This document shows, in pieces, positions 7,555 to 14,977 of a stretch of 21,498 nucleotides of DNA (positions are counted from its first letter, which is position 1; every line of letters starts with the position of its first letter). Both the position numbers and the translations under genes were made by a program. Below the pieces are notes generated by a model. The model was given only the letters and a program-made list of their open reading frames with translations, was not told the origin of the DNA and made no database searches. Source of the stretch: a virus. The stretch covers positions 1-21,498 of IMG/VR virus record IMGVR_UViG_3300031227_000506. One strand, written 5' to 3'.

Positions 7555-8412
7555 TTATGCTAACAGCGTAGTATTAAGGTTAATGTCGATTAGCGTTGCC
7601 GCACGATATGTTTTGTGACCAGCCAGCAACCTGCCACGAATAAGATCACCAAACTGACCTTCTGCCGGGCCGAGGTTCTGGATGCTGTTCGGTGCAATCT
7701 GATTAGCTAAAGCAATCGAATTGCCTTTAACGCCACAAAGACCATGAGTAGTACCGCCGCCAGATGTGCAGTTGTTTGACGCGAATATCTCAAACCCGCC
7801 AAGGTTGCCCATGCTGCCGTTCTGCAATACTTCTGAACCAAAATCAGTTGAAACGCTCATTACGTAACGCTGAAATGCCTGTGTCAGAATAGATGGTGCT
7901 ACGATATAGCGTCCGTCCATAGGTGCATTAGCATCGTTCAACTGTTTATTCAGCGAATCAAGGAGTTTTGGTACATCAGCAGCAGTAGCACCAAGCTGCC
8001 ATGCCGTTGAACCAGTCTCATAAGAATCAAGGCCAGCATTTGCGTATTCACCTAGAATCAGTACATCAAGGTCGTCACGTAACTGATACGCACCATCCTG
8101 TGCAAAAATCTGTTCCCATGGCGCTGCGGCCTGAAGTTTATCTTCATCACGCACGATTAATGCAAACACTTTATCAACATCAATCGACAGCTCAGTGTCG
8201 GTAACTGTAGCGTCTTCGTATGTGATGTTTGTACCGGCAACGTAATCATCTGTTGATACTGCGCTTGCTGCAAGGATATGTAGCAAATCGCCTTTTTTAC
8301 TAACTTCGCCTGTCACTTCTGTATTACAGATTGCTTGTGCCACAAGACTTTTCTGCAATACTTGTGTGATTTTCTGTGCCCATATTTCGGGTATAAATAG
8401 ATCCATTGACAT
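7555..8412 (-). CDS. Major capsid protein (HK97 fold)
   Basis: 285 residues, start ATG 8412 with AAAGGA nine bases upstream; a second Met at codon 3 is less well placed. The N-terminus (LFIPEIWAQKITQVLQKSLV) and the strand block 'GDLLHILAAS', 'YVAGTNITYEDATVTDTELSIDVDKVFALIVRDEDKLQA' (about 41-95) are characteristic of P22-like/HK97-fold coat proteins, covering the E-loop and spine-helix regions. A later block 'YIVAPSILTQAFQ' (about 164-176) and the final 'TLIDINLNTTLLA' also fit. At 285 residues it is short, with no N-terminal scaffold domain, which agrees with a separate scaffold gene upstream. It forms the icosahedral shell. Confidence 0.85.
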   Translation of the reverse strand: MSMDLFIPEIWAQKITQVLQKSLVAQAICNTEVTGEVSKKGDLLHILAASAVSTDDYVAGTNITYEDATVTDTELSIDVDKVFALIVRDEDKLQAAAPWEQIFAQDGAYQLRDDLDVLILGEYANAGLDSYETGSTAWQLGATAADVPKLLDSLNKQLNDANAPMDGRYIVAPSILTQAFQRYVMSVSTDFGSEVLQNGSMGNLGGFEIFASNNCTSGGGTTHGLCGVKGNSIALANQIAPNSIQNLGPAEGQFGDLIRGRLLAGHKTYRAATLIDINLNTTLLA

Positions 8413-8468
8413 AATATTTGTCCTTTATGTTTATGTCTGTATATTCGTTTGTTATTAGTCGGTTACTG

Positions 8469-9728
8469 TTATGGTCCACTCATTGCAGGGGAACCAGCAC
8501 TTTCCATTATAAACCATCGGTTTGCACTTACTGCAACGATCTCAATCATATCCTCAGCCGTGTCCATAGTCGCAACTGAATTCGTCCCGTTCAACGTGTC
8601 GCTTGCGTAAGTAGTAACCACAACATCATTTCCGCCATCTGTAGCAAAGAAAATCATGAAATGTTTACCAATCATTGTGTTCGCGTCTGGTAAGGTAATC
8701 GCAATTGCGTTACTGGTCGTATCTGCAACAACAATATCATCTGCTACGGTTAATGTCATATCAGTATCACTCGCGTCAACTTCATATCTCATCGGGCCAT
8801 ATAATCCACCCGGTGCTGATACTGCGCCTGTAAGAGTTGAGATACCCGTTACCGCCAAAGTTCCAGTAGTCACAACATTACCAGTAGCGTTTGCCACGGT
8901 GAATGCTGTTGAATCAACTGTAATGCCAGCGTTTGCTGCAATGATACCAGCAGCGGTTATTGTGCTTGCCGCTGAAACTGCTCCTGTAAGGGTCGATGTA
9001 CCATCTGATGTGAATGTACCGCCAACAACAGTATTACCCGTTGCACCCGCTACGGTAAACTTATCAGTGTATATTGTGATATCTGATGTTGAACCACCAA
9101 TTAAATCTGCTCCAGCGCCAAGCGTAATACTAGCAGCTGAACCAACCGCACCTGTCAGAGTAGTTGCACCTGTCACTGCCAGCGTACCAGCAATAGCCGT
9201 GTTACCAGTTGCATCCGCAACCGTAAACTTATTCGTGTCACAAGCAATGCCACCATCTGCAGAAAGCGCACCACTTACATCAAGTGTACTTGCAATAGCT
9301 GTCGCGCCTGACGATCCTGTTACGGTGAATTTATCGGTATGGATTGCAATGTCGGTTGCAGAGCCTCCAACAAGGTTACCCGTAAGTGTCACAGCTCCAG
9401 TTAATGCCGATGTACCTGTTACTGCTAACGTTCCAGTTGTTGAAATGTTGCCGCTTGTATCTGCTACTGTAAACGCTGAACCATCAGCCGTGATGCCACC
9501 ATTAAGGGCAGATACACCAGTTACCGTTACCGATGAGGCTGAAACCGCCGTGTCACTGGTGGTTGTAGTTGATATTGCCGCCGTTGCGATAGTTGCTGTA
9601 CCAGTAACAACCAGATCAGCTACAGTCAGCGTGGTTGCTGTACTTTCTTCCGTTACAGGAGTGTAATCCGTACCTATTGCAAACCCTGTAAACAACAGAA
9701 TTGCAATAATCAAAAATAGTTTCTTCAT
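8469..9728 (-). CDS. Signal-peptide repeat protein, probable fiber
   Basis: 419 residues. Residues 1-19 (MKKLFLIIAILLFTGFAIG) form a Sec-type signal peptide with no lipobox Cys. Residues about 33-306 hold five imperfect repeats built on '(K/A)FTVA-ATGN...GTLAVTG-STLTGAV', with FTV at 86, 134, 168, 224 and 276. Low-complexity Gly/Ala/Thr/Val repeats of this kind occur in trimeric beta-structured phage fibers and in surface proteins. A distinct C-terminal domain (about 313-410) ends 'ANRWFIMESAGSP', like a fiber tip. It lies between scaffold and capsid genes, where a decoration or head-fiber gene would be, and its ribosome site overlaps the scaffold stop. An exported signal on a virion protein is odd; an alternative is a secreted or cell-surface phage product. 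Confidence 0.7.
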   Translation of the reverse strand: MKKLFLIIAILLFTGFAIGTDYTPVTEESTATTLTVADLVVTGTATIATAAISTTTTSDTAVSASSVTVTGVSALNGGITADGSAFTVADTSGNISTTGTLAVTGTSALTGAVTLTGNLVGGSATDIAIHTDKFTVTGSSGATAIASTLDVSGALSADGGIACDTNKFTVADATGNTAIAGTLAVTGATTLTGAVGSAASITLGAGADLIGGSTSDITIYTDKFTVAGATGNTVVGGTFTSDGTSTLTGAVSAASTITAAGIIAANAGITVDSTAFTVANATGNVVTTGTLAVTGISTLTGAVSAPGGLYGPMRYEVDASDTDMTLTVADDIVVADTTSNAIAITLPDANTMIGKHFMIFFATDGGNDVVVTTYASDTLNGTNSVATMDTAEDMIEIVAVSANRWFIMESAGSPAMSGP

Positions 9729-9740
9729 GTTTTTTTACCT

Positions 9741-10403
9741 TTATTCTGTTACTCTACCTTCGTTTTTAGCTGCATAAATGTCAGCCTCATTTTTTGTGAA
9801 CTCGTCTGTTGACATACTGCCAAGTTCAGTTCTCGTATAAACACGTTTACCAGTTGTATTAACACCACCCGGGGGAGTGCTACCCGATCCACCACCCGTA
9901 TCAGCAGCGATTAATGCCTGATTACCAGTAATAAACTCATCGATCTTGGTTTTTACGGTATCTTTATCAGTTAAATCAACATCAGTTAGAGTTGACGCCA
10001 GCGCGCTACGCACCAAATCAGGACTCACGCCGCTAATAACTTTAATACCGCTATAAATCTTGTCGATCTCATGTTGGCGCGACATGCTTTCATTCTGCGC
10101 CTTTGCTGCAACTGATTCGGCCTTAACCGTTTCAAGTTCCAGCATCAGTTTATCCGTCGCTTGTTTTGCTTTCTCGTCTGCTGTTAAATCTTTATTTCGC
10201 AACTCGTCCATCTGCTGTTTCATCGTTTCCAGTTGTGTTTGTAACTCAGCCGTTTTCTTTTCAGCATCTTTTCGAGCTGTTGCAGCACGTGAATTAGCAA
10301 CTGCATCAACATCCGGCGTTTCAAACTTCTCAGCAAACGCTTTCTCATCTGCCGTAAGTTCTTCACCTTTAATTACTTTTGCTAATACTTCTTCGATCTT
10401 CAT
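9741..10403 (-). CDS. Capsid scaffold protein
   Basis: 220 residues from ATG 10403. An ATG also lies at 10409, but GGAG is seven bases from 10403 and only one from 10409, so 10403 is preferred. The protein is highly charged, with a long coiled coil (about 40-115), a helical segment (about 118-160) and a Gly/Pro/Thr linker. It has a C-terminal helix motif 'YTRTELGSMSTDEFTKNEADI' (the 't..el..ms..ef.kn...i' pattern common at scaffold C-termini, where the coat protein is bound). It lies between portal and capsid genes. No protease motif is visible. The family directs shell assembly and then leaves the prohead. Confidence 0.8.
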   Translation of the reverse strand: MKIEEVLAKVIKGEELTADEKAFAEKFETPDVDAVANSRAATARKDAEKKTAELQTQLETMKQQMDELRNKDLTADEKAKQATDKLMLELETVKAESVAAKAQNESMSRQHEIDKIYSGIKVISGVSPDLVRSALASTLTDVDLTDKDTVKTKIDEFITGNQALIAADTGGGSGSTPPGGVNTTGKRVYTRTELGSMSTDEFTKNEADIYAAKNEGRVTE

Positions 10404-10424
10404 GTTCATACTCCATATTTTACC

Positions 10425-10446
10425 CCGTGGATATAAGCCGCCACGG
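10425..10446 (-). other. Hairpin just upstream of the scaffold gene
   Basis: A six-base perfect inverted repeat, CCGTGG/CCACGG with a ten-base loop, lies about 10 bases upstream of the scaffold ribosome site. It could influence translation of the scaffold gene, which needs to be highly expressed, or act as a pause or processing site. No T-run follows, so it is not a terminator by itself. Confidence 0.4.
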
Positions 10447-10461
10447 TATCAGCTACCTCGT

Positions 10462-10488
10462 GAATAAAACGCCGTCACGATAGCGGCG
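10462..10488 (-). terminator. Weak intrinsic terminator-like hairpin after portal gene
   Basis: Reading on the minus strand, CGCCG, a nine-base loop, CGGCG, then TTTTATT. The five GC pairs (10470-10474 with 10484-10488) followed by a T-rich stretch resemble a short rho-independent terminator. It lies 16 bases after the portal stop and before the scaffold gene. In this position it probably attenuates rather than stops the late transcript, lowering portal-linked message relative to downstream genes or the reverse; this is inference. Confidence 0.4.
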
Positions 10489-10504
10489 ATATTTTAACTA
10501 TCTA

Positions 10505-12031
10505 CTAATAGTTAATTGCTTGTAATCCATCATCTTTCATAATTGCGTTTGTTACCGCTTCAATCTGTTCTGGTGTTAAATCACCACCACCAATCTTACG
10601 CACAGTGTCAAACATTTTCTTTAACACGATCTGCCGCATTTCGTTCGGCATGCCTGACGTATTTGATACCAATACTAACGCCTGCACATCTTCCATAAGA
10701 TTATCAACATTGAATTTCTTAGGATACGATGGTGTATATTCCGGGAACGTCTCATCAAACTCACGGCTGATCTTTATAATTTCAATCTCAGTTTCTTCAA
10801 GTTCATTCGCTCGTTTCTTTAATACAGCCTCAATATCCAGCCTATCGATCTTCTTTGCATCTGCAGACTCAGCAGAAGCAGAGCCTTTCTGCAGCATAAA
10901 CCCTACAGTATCAAATAAATCCCGCTTATGTGTATCGATCTCACTCCGCATTGACCCGAATATATTAGCGTCTGGTGTAATGTATCCCGGTGGCGTGTCG
11001 CCTTGGCCTATAAGGATAGGATACCCCATCCCAATCACCATGCCAGTAACGGCACTTACATCTTTCTTTAACGCACCTGCCATAGCTTTAACAGCAGACA
11101 TTGGCAGGTACATTTGCGGGTAACAAGTCCTGAAATAGTTTTCGCGTAATGCGCTTTCTAAATCCATAATTGTGCGGTTAATCGACTCGATTGAATCCCA
11201 TATGATAGGTTTTGCGCTCGGAACTCCCAGCAACCGGAACGGAACACGATTGCAATGCAACGTGTATTCAATATGTCCGTCAATGCGGGTTTTGTCATTT
11301 TCTTTGCCGTAGAATCGCGTTGCCATTCCATGCTGCCAGAGTGTTCTATAGTATTTTGTTATGCGTTGTGTTGCCGGGTCATTCCCTTCTGAAACGTTGC
11401 CTTGTGTAAGAACCCATTCAAGGTCGCCTTTACTGTCAAACTGCCAGTCAACCACTTCCAGCGGTGAATAGCCAACCCAATATGGTCGTATCTTCTGATT
11501 CTTTTTCGTCAATATTGATACCTTGCCGGGGTCAGCAACTTCCGGCATGTCAACGCCAATCCACGCCCATCCGCATACTTCTCGATCCGAATTGGCATCT
11601 TGCATAAACGTATTAATCGGCAACCCGTCACGGGTAATGTTATTTGCAATATCAGAATCTAACCCGTCACGCACTGGCGATTCGCCAAACACGTATTGAT
11701 TTAACTTTGCAACGATCCGCTGCATATGCGGTTTACAATGCGCTGTGTGTTTACGGCCTGTAACATGTGCGCCCTCACGAGTACCCCCATTAAACGCTGT
11801 ATCCGTCTCAGCAGCGAACCTCGAAAGTCTCGCGTCAATATACGGCTGCCCACCATCAAGGCCAAGCAGATTAATGCTTAACTGCGCTTTTCGAGCTGTG
11901 TATATCGAATGTTCCCGAACCATGATATAATCAGATTTACTATTTATTCCGCTTGACGCTGATGCAGGTCTGTTGCCAGTAGTCTTATCAAATCTGTTTT
12001 CTGTACTGTTCTGTCCGGTATAATCTGCCAT
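10505..12031 (-). CDS. Portal protein
   Basis: 508 residues, start preceded by AAAGGA that overlaps the large terminase stop codon. The order terminase-portal-scaffold-capsid is canonical. Visible portal-like features are an N-terminal acidic/polar segment, 'RIVAKLNQYVFGESPV' (about 103-118), 'WAWIGVDMP' and 'RPYWVGYSPLEVVDWQFD' (wing region), and 'NRTIMDLESALRENYFRTCYPQMYL' (about 285-309). A Gly-rich loop and a long helix 'ANELEETEIEIIKISREFDE' follow near 400. The length is normal for SPP1 gp6-like portals. Twelve copies form the DNA gate at one capsid vertex and dock the terminase. Confidence 0.85.
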   Translation of the reverse strand: MADYTGQNSTENRFDKTTGNRPASASSGINSKSDYIMVREHSIYTARKAQLSINLLGLDGGQPYIDARLSRFAAETDTAFNGGTREGAHVTGRKHTAHCKPHMQRIVAKLNQYVFGESPVRDGLDSDIANNITRDGLPINTFMQDANSDREVCGWAWIGVDMPEVADPGKVSILTKKNQKIRPYWVGYSPLEVVDWQFDSKGDLEWVLTQGNVSEGNDPATQRITKYYRTLWQHGMATRFYGKENDKTRIDGHIEYTLHCNRVPFRLLGVPSAKPIIWDSIESINRTIMDLESALRENYFRTCYPQMYLPMSAVKAMAGALKKDVSAVTGMVIGMGYPILIGQGDTPPGYITPDANIFGSMRSEIDTHKRDLFDTVGFMLQKGSASAESADAKKIDRLDIEAVLKKRANELEETEIEIIKISREFDETFPEYTPSYPKKFNVDNLMEDVQALVLVSNTSGMPNEMRQIVLKKMFDTVRKIGGGDLTPEQIEAVTNAIMKDDGLQAINY

Positions 12032-12045
12032 ATCTTAAAAATCCT

Positions 12046-13293
12046 TTATGCCACTGCAATAAACATTGACTGATAATTGTGTTTAAGTTTCCATGCTGCC
12101 AACGCCAACGATATTACACAATCGTCATGATACCCGTCTGGCGCGTTATATCTAACGTTCCCCGCTCTTGTCATTTCGTACTGGTATAATTCAAGTTCGT
12201 TTATCATAACCGCTATATCCGGGTACTCTATTTCTTTCTTTTCAATACACACAACTAAATGTTCAATCAACTGTTGTTTCGTCGTGTTCGTAAAACTGTA
12301 CCCGTCAACATCAACATCAGCCGCCTTTACTTGCTCAAGTACCGGATCACCCACGCCCGTTGAATCCATTAATACTGACGCGCCATTATACCTATTTGCT
12401 AAATCTTTTAATCTACCAACCTGTACCGAATAATCTATCTGATTAAACCGTTCAAACGCCACTATCTGAGCAGTACCAACGTCAATTACAACAAACACAC
12501 TAAAATCTGTATGCTTGGCAATATCCCAACCAATAACATACTGCCTGCCGGGTACTGGTTCCTGCAACTCACCTTTAATGCACTGACGAATACCCCGGAA
12601 CACGCCCGCACCATCTTCCAGAAAATCTGCTTCATATTCCTGCTGAAACACGTCACTTGGTAGCGTCTGTCTGGCAAACTCAACTTCACTGTCCGGTATA
12701 TAAGGGTTGCTTATTGTCGGGAACTTGAATGACTCGTATTCTGGATACAACGGATCATTACCCCGTAAATGTTCGTGATAAAACCAGTTACGACCGAATG
12801 GTGTTCCGATAATTAACGCGCGTCCATTAGTATCTGATAGCGTTGGTCGTAACGCTTCTTGCCATGCCGCTTTACGTACTTTTGCAGCCTCGTCAATTAC
12901 AAGAAACTTAACACCATCACCACGTAAATTATCAAACTTCTCAGCTGATAGAAACTGTGTCATTGACCCGTTTTTCCATGTAACCGTAAGATCAGAAAGA
13001 CGTGGAGGGCTTTTGAATGCTGTATTAAAATTGCTTGTCATTGTCCTGTATGGAATTAACGCTTGTCGATATACTGGCGCAACCCACCACGTCATACATC
13101 CGGGAAACTCCCATGCCGCTTTCGCAATCTCATTCACGCCAGCAAGTGTCTTTCCCCACCGCCGCCCACAGGTAGCGAACCTGAACCGTGCTGAACTGTT
13201 ATGTAAAAGAACCTGTTTATCATGCGGAGTATATAACTTAATCCGCTGTTTCTTCGTCTGTTTTTGTTGTCCCGAACTCTGCGATATACTCAT
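12046..13293 (-). CDS. terL: Terminase large subunit
   Basis: 415 residues from ATG 13293; the frame opens further to a TTG at 13323 but this lacks a ribosome site. ATPase motifs: Walker A 'CGRRWGKT' (42-49), Walker B 'FLVIDEA' (130-136, E135 catalytic) and the coupling motif 'IIGTPFG' (161-167). Nuclease motifs of the RNase H-like domain: 'GWDIAKHTD' (D257), 'VLMDSTGVGD' (D310) and 'YHDDC' (D390/D391). All key acidic residues are present, so the protein should translocate and cut DNA into the prohead through the portal. Length is normal. The start lies 56 bases inside the small subunit gene, so the two are translationally coupled. Confidence 0.93.
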   Translation of the reverse strand: MSISQSSGQQKQTKKQRIKLYTPHDKQVLLHNSSARFRFATCGRRWGKTLAGVNEIAKAAWEFPGCMTWWVAPVYRQALIPYRTMTSNFNTAFKSPPRLSDLTVTWKNGSMTQFLSAEKFDNLRGDGVKFLVIDEAAKVRKAAWQEALRPTLSDTNGRALIIGTPFGRNWFYHEHLRGNDPLYPEYESFKFPTISNPYIPDSEVEFARQTLPSDVFQQEYEADFLEDGAGVFRGIRQCIKGELQEPVPGRQYVIGWDIAKHTDFSVFVVIDVGTAQIVAFERFNQIDYSVQVGRLKDLANRYNGASVLMDSTGVGDPVLEQVKAADVDVDGYSFTNTTKQQLIEHLVVCIEKKEIEYPDIAVMINELELYQYEMTRAGNVRYNAPDGYHDDCVISLALAAWKLKHNYQSMFIAVA

Positions 13294-13666
13294 TATTTTC
13301 AATGCGTTCCGTTGCCTCTCCAATAAGCAACAAACCCAGTTTTACTACTTTTTCAACATCCTGCACGGTTACTGGTACCAACCTACCAGCTTTTATCTCC
13401 TCGATCGCTTTACTGATTAACACACTAACAATCTTGCGATAATCAGCTTTTGTTTCTGCAACGGTCTTGATGTTCTTCTTTTCGATTCTCTTTGCTATAG
13501 CTAAATCTCTCAGATGTACTCGTTTACGCCAATCAAATGCTTTTGCCCAATTGAAAATGGAACTTTTCCCAACACCATATTTTGTAGCAGTTGCTTCATA
13601 GCTACGGTCATTCCCATTGCTGTAATAATATTCAAAGGCTTCTATATGTCTGAGTGTTTCTTTCAT
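13238..13666 (-). CDS. terS: Terminase small subunit
   Basis: 142 residues, start in a TAATG overlap with the upstream fragment and with AAGGG upstream. The N-terminus (about 18-50, SYEATATKYGVGKSSIFNWAKAFDWRKR) is a helix-turn-helix of the type found in Gram-positive and Gram-negative phage small terminases ('ATKYGVGKSSI-NWAKAFDW-R'). The centre is a long helical oligomerisation segment and the C-terminus an acidic tail that would contact the large subunit. The gene immediately precedes and overlaps the large subunit gene. Its role is packaging-site recognition. Confidence 0.85.
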   Translation of the reverse strand: MKETLRHIEAFEYYYSNGNDRSYEATATKYGVGKSSIFNWAKAFDWRKRVHLRDLAIAKRIEKKNIKTVAETKADYRKIVSVLISKAIEEIKAGRLVPVTVQDVEKVVKLGLLLIGEATERIENNEYIAEFGTTKTDEETAD

Positions 13667-13968
13667 TATATGCCCTTAATTGGCACACGTACCCTGCCAT
13701 TCGTTGATTTATCAATATCGAACCGGAATATTTTAGCACCCCACCGTTTAACCATTACTTCAGCCTGTTCAATCTCGTGCTTTTTCATTCTATACGCACC
13801 ACAACCCCCTTTTTTATCTAAGTGATCAGCAGTGTAATAATACTTATTGAACCGCAATACTTTTCTGTGTTTCATTACGGTTTTTAAATAAAAGTCATAA
13901 TCTTCGTTCAGGTAAAGGGTTTCATCATATCTCAGTGTTATTCTGATATTTAAATACTTGCATACCAC
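13666..13968 (-). CDS. C-terminal fragment of a TAGT-like glycosyltransferase, probably truncated
   Basis: The open frame gives up to 100 residues, with GTG 13968 as the most upstream start and no ribosome site before it. The content, 'NEDYDFYLKTVMKHRKVLRFNKYYYTADH', then 'KKGGCGAYR' and 'RVRVPI', resembles the C-terminal part of the phage TET-associated glycosyltransferase (TAGT) family: an 'ED-D' acidic motif, 'VLRFN', 'K-GG---R', and a terminal basic strand. Full-length members are two to three times longer, and the nucleotide-sugar-binding N-terminal half is missing. A terminator hairpin and promoter sit right at the break. The stop overlaps the small terminase start (TAATG), so translation of some product is possible. 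I read it as a remnant; the family call is from memory of the pattern. Confidence 0.5.
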   Translation of the reverse strand: MVCKYLNIRITLRYDETLYLNEDYDFYLKTVMKHRKVLRFNKYYYTADHLDKKGGCGAYRMKKHEIEQAEVMVKRWGAKIFRFDIDKSTNGRVRVPIKGI

Positions 13969-13987
13969 AATTAAGACGAAATGTCAA
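13959..13987 (-). promoter_or_regulatory. Sigma70-like promoter for the late operon
   Basis: On the minus strand, TTGACA (13987-13982), a 17-base spacer, then TATGCA (13964-13959). The -35 is perfect; the -10 matches TATAAT at the first three positions. It lies directly behind a strong terminator and ahead of the terminase genes, a logical place for a late promoter. Transcription would begin near 13951, inside the glycosyltransferase-like fragment, so that frame's GTG would not be on this transcript. Confidence 0.5.
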
Positions 13988-13989
13988 GA

Positions 13990-14047
13990 TAAAAAGAAAC
14001 GGCGGCTGCTCCATCAACGCATACAAAAGGGATGAGCCAACCGCCGT
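13990..14047 (-). terminator. Strong rho-independent terminator
   Basis: Bases 13999-14008 pair with 14038-14047 over ten positions (ACGGCGG...CCGCCGT). The one non-Watson-Crick position is C-A on the plus strand, which is a G-U pair in minus-strand RNA. Further pairs (CATC with GATG) extend the stem inward to a loop of about 15 bases. On the minus strand the stem is followed by TTTCTTTTTA. It closes the operon of small genes and separates it from the packaging and structural genes. Confidence 0.85.
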
Positions 14048-14089
14048 CAATCTGGTTTTTCCTACTATTAACACTTATTACGTCATACG

Positions 14090-14308
14090 CTATCCTTTCT
14101 GTGGTGGTTTCGTTTTAGTTTGAATAATACCACGCAATACAACCACCATCGTAATGCTGGTAAAATCGTTATTAGTACATCGTCTGATAACTCTATAATT
14201 TAGACTTTGAGGCTGCATATTATCATTACTGAGCTGTTTGTTCATATCATCAAACGCATATTCAAGCTCTTGTTTATCAACGCCAAAAACAGGTTTTTTA
14301 TCCATCAT
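14090..14308 (-). CDS. Small protein of unknown function
   Basis: 72 residues (or 71 from the second ATG at 14305). A strong AAGGAGG lies just upstream, and the gene overlaps the previous stop codon (ATGA). The N-terminal half is polar with a helix 'QELEYAFDDMNKQLSND'; the C-terminal half looks like beta strands 'NYRVIRRC' and 'SITMVVVLRGII' followed by a basic tail. It is the last gene before the terminator. No family recognised; the helix-then-strand layout is common among small early phage proteins. Confidence 0.6.
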   Translation of the reverse strand: MMDKKPVFGVDKQELEYAFDDMNKQLSNDNMQPQSLNYRVIRRCTNNDFTSITMVVVLRGIIQTKTKPPQKG

Positions 14309-14511
14309 TCATCCTCCTTCTGCTCCTTCTTTGGCTTCTGAATATATCTACCCATAACAGCAGTTCTCGTATTATATTCGATTACGCCATAAATCGTTAA
14401 TGAACCAGGAATGAACACTGGTATTCTAAACTCAACATCGTCAGGTATAACCACATCACCATCACAGTTCATGTATTGTTCTAAATCACGTAGATGCTTA
14501 ATCAGTATCAT
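14305..14511 (-). CDS. Small protein of unknown function
   Basis: 68 residues from ATG 14511, seven bases after GAGG; a GTG one codon earlier is less well spaced. The product has an N-terminal helix 'HLRDLEQYMNCDGDVVIPDDVEF' and a beta-rich centre 'PVFIPGSLTIYGVIEYNTRT', then a Lys/Glu tail. It is coupled to the next gene by an ATGA overlap. I recognise no family. Confidence 0.65.
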   Translation of the reverse strand: MILIKHLRDLEQYMNCDGDVVIPDDVEFRIPVFIPGSLTIYGVIEYNTRTAVMGRYIQKPKKEQKEDE

Positions 14512-14520
14512 CACATCACC

Positions 14521-14682
14521 TCACTTTCCGTTTTTGAACTTGTGCTTGTCGCAGGTATTGGTTGGCAAGACATACTCGCCTACTATTTTACAGTCCAAAC
14601 CGCCGCCTTTTCTCCATTTACAATTAAAACACATGCGACCAGCTCGATACCCGTTCGCCTTTAATGTTTGTTTAGCTGTCAT
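14521..14682 (-). CDS. Small Cys-rich protein, probable zinc binder
   Basis: 53 residues, starting in a TGATG overlap with the preceding gene, with GGAG six bases upstream. The product contains 'MCFNCKWRKGGGLDCK' and later 'TCDKH': C18, C21, C31 and C44/H47 make a compact CxxC-Cx(n)-CxxH cluster. Such small zinc proteins of early phage operons often bind nucleic acid or a host protein, but nothing more specific can be said. Both ends fit neatly between neighbours, which supports it as a real gene. Confidence 0.75.
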   Translation of the reverse strand: MTAKQTLKANGYRAGRMCFNCKWRKGGGLDCKIVGEYVLPTNTCDKHKFKNGK

Positions 14683-14816
14683 CACCTACTCCTCTCTACC
14701 TGTTTAGTTTCTGCTGCCATATCCTCATGACTATATGGATTGGTACACATATAATGCACCAGCACCGCCACTGCTATTGACATGCTTAGGTACATGATTA
14801 TGCAAAAGGCTTTCAT
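14682..14816 (-). CDS. Small single-pass membrane protein
   Basis: 44 residues, GAGG seven bases before the ATG. Residues 2-24 (KAFCIIMYLSMSIAVAVLV and on) are a hydrophobic membrane segment; the remainder (SHEDMAAETKQVERSR) is a short charged tail, probably cytoplasmic or periplasmic depending on insertion. The start overlaps the previous stop as ATGA and the end overlaps the next start as TGATG. The role is unknown; inner-membrane peptides of this size in phages can alter host membrane proteins or block superinfection, which is only a possibility here. Confidence 0.65.
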   Translation of the reverse strand: MKAFCIIMYLSMSIAVAVLVHYMCTNPYSHEDMAAETKQVERSR

Positions 14817-14977
14817 GGCGTATCCTCGCCATCATCACTCGCCGCCTCTTGTTCTTCTGGTTCATCATATACTGACCCCGTGGCATCATATACTGTGCAA
14901 TAATTTTCTAGATGGTGCTTTAATCCCCTCAAATCAAAATCTTCTTCACCACAGAAAGGACAGATTATATTAGTCAT
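14813..14977 (-). CDS. Small C2HC zinc-finger protein
   Basis: 54 residues with a perfect AAGGAGG six bases upstream. The first half forms a single zinc finger: C6-x2-C9 within 'CPFCGEEDFDLRGLKHHL', then H21/H22 and C27. The C-terminal half is strongly acidic (EPEEQEAASDDGEDTP). The finger-plus-acidic-tail plan suggests binding to DNA or to a basic protein. It overlaps the previous gene by eight bases and the next by four (ATGA). No family name is assigned. Confidence 0.75.
   Translation of the reverse strand: MTNIICPFCGEEDFDLRGLKHHLENYCTVYDATGSVYDEPEEQEAASDDGEDTP

Noticed and set aside
8656-9666. 336-codon open frame on the plus strand
   Set aside because: It is the mirror of the repeat-rich fiber-like gene; the Ala/Thr/Val codon repeats keep the antisense frame open. 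No ribosome site, and the translation is a low-complexity Val/Ala/Pro string.
13294-13323. TTG start adding 10 residues to the large terminase
   Set aside because: No ribosome site before the TTG; ATG 13293 is the more usual start, although GGAA there is also rather distant.
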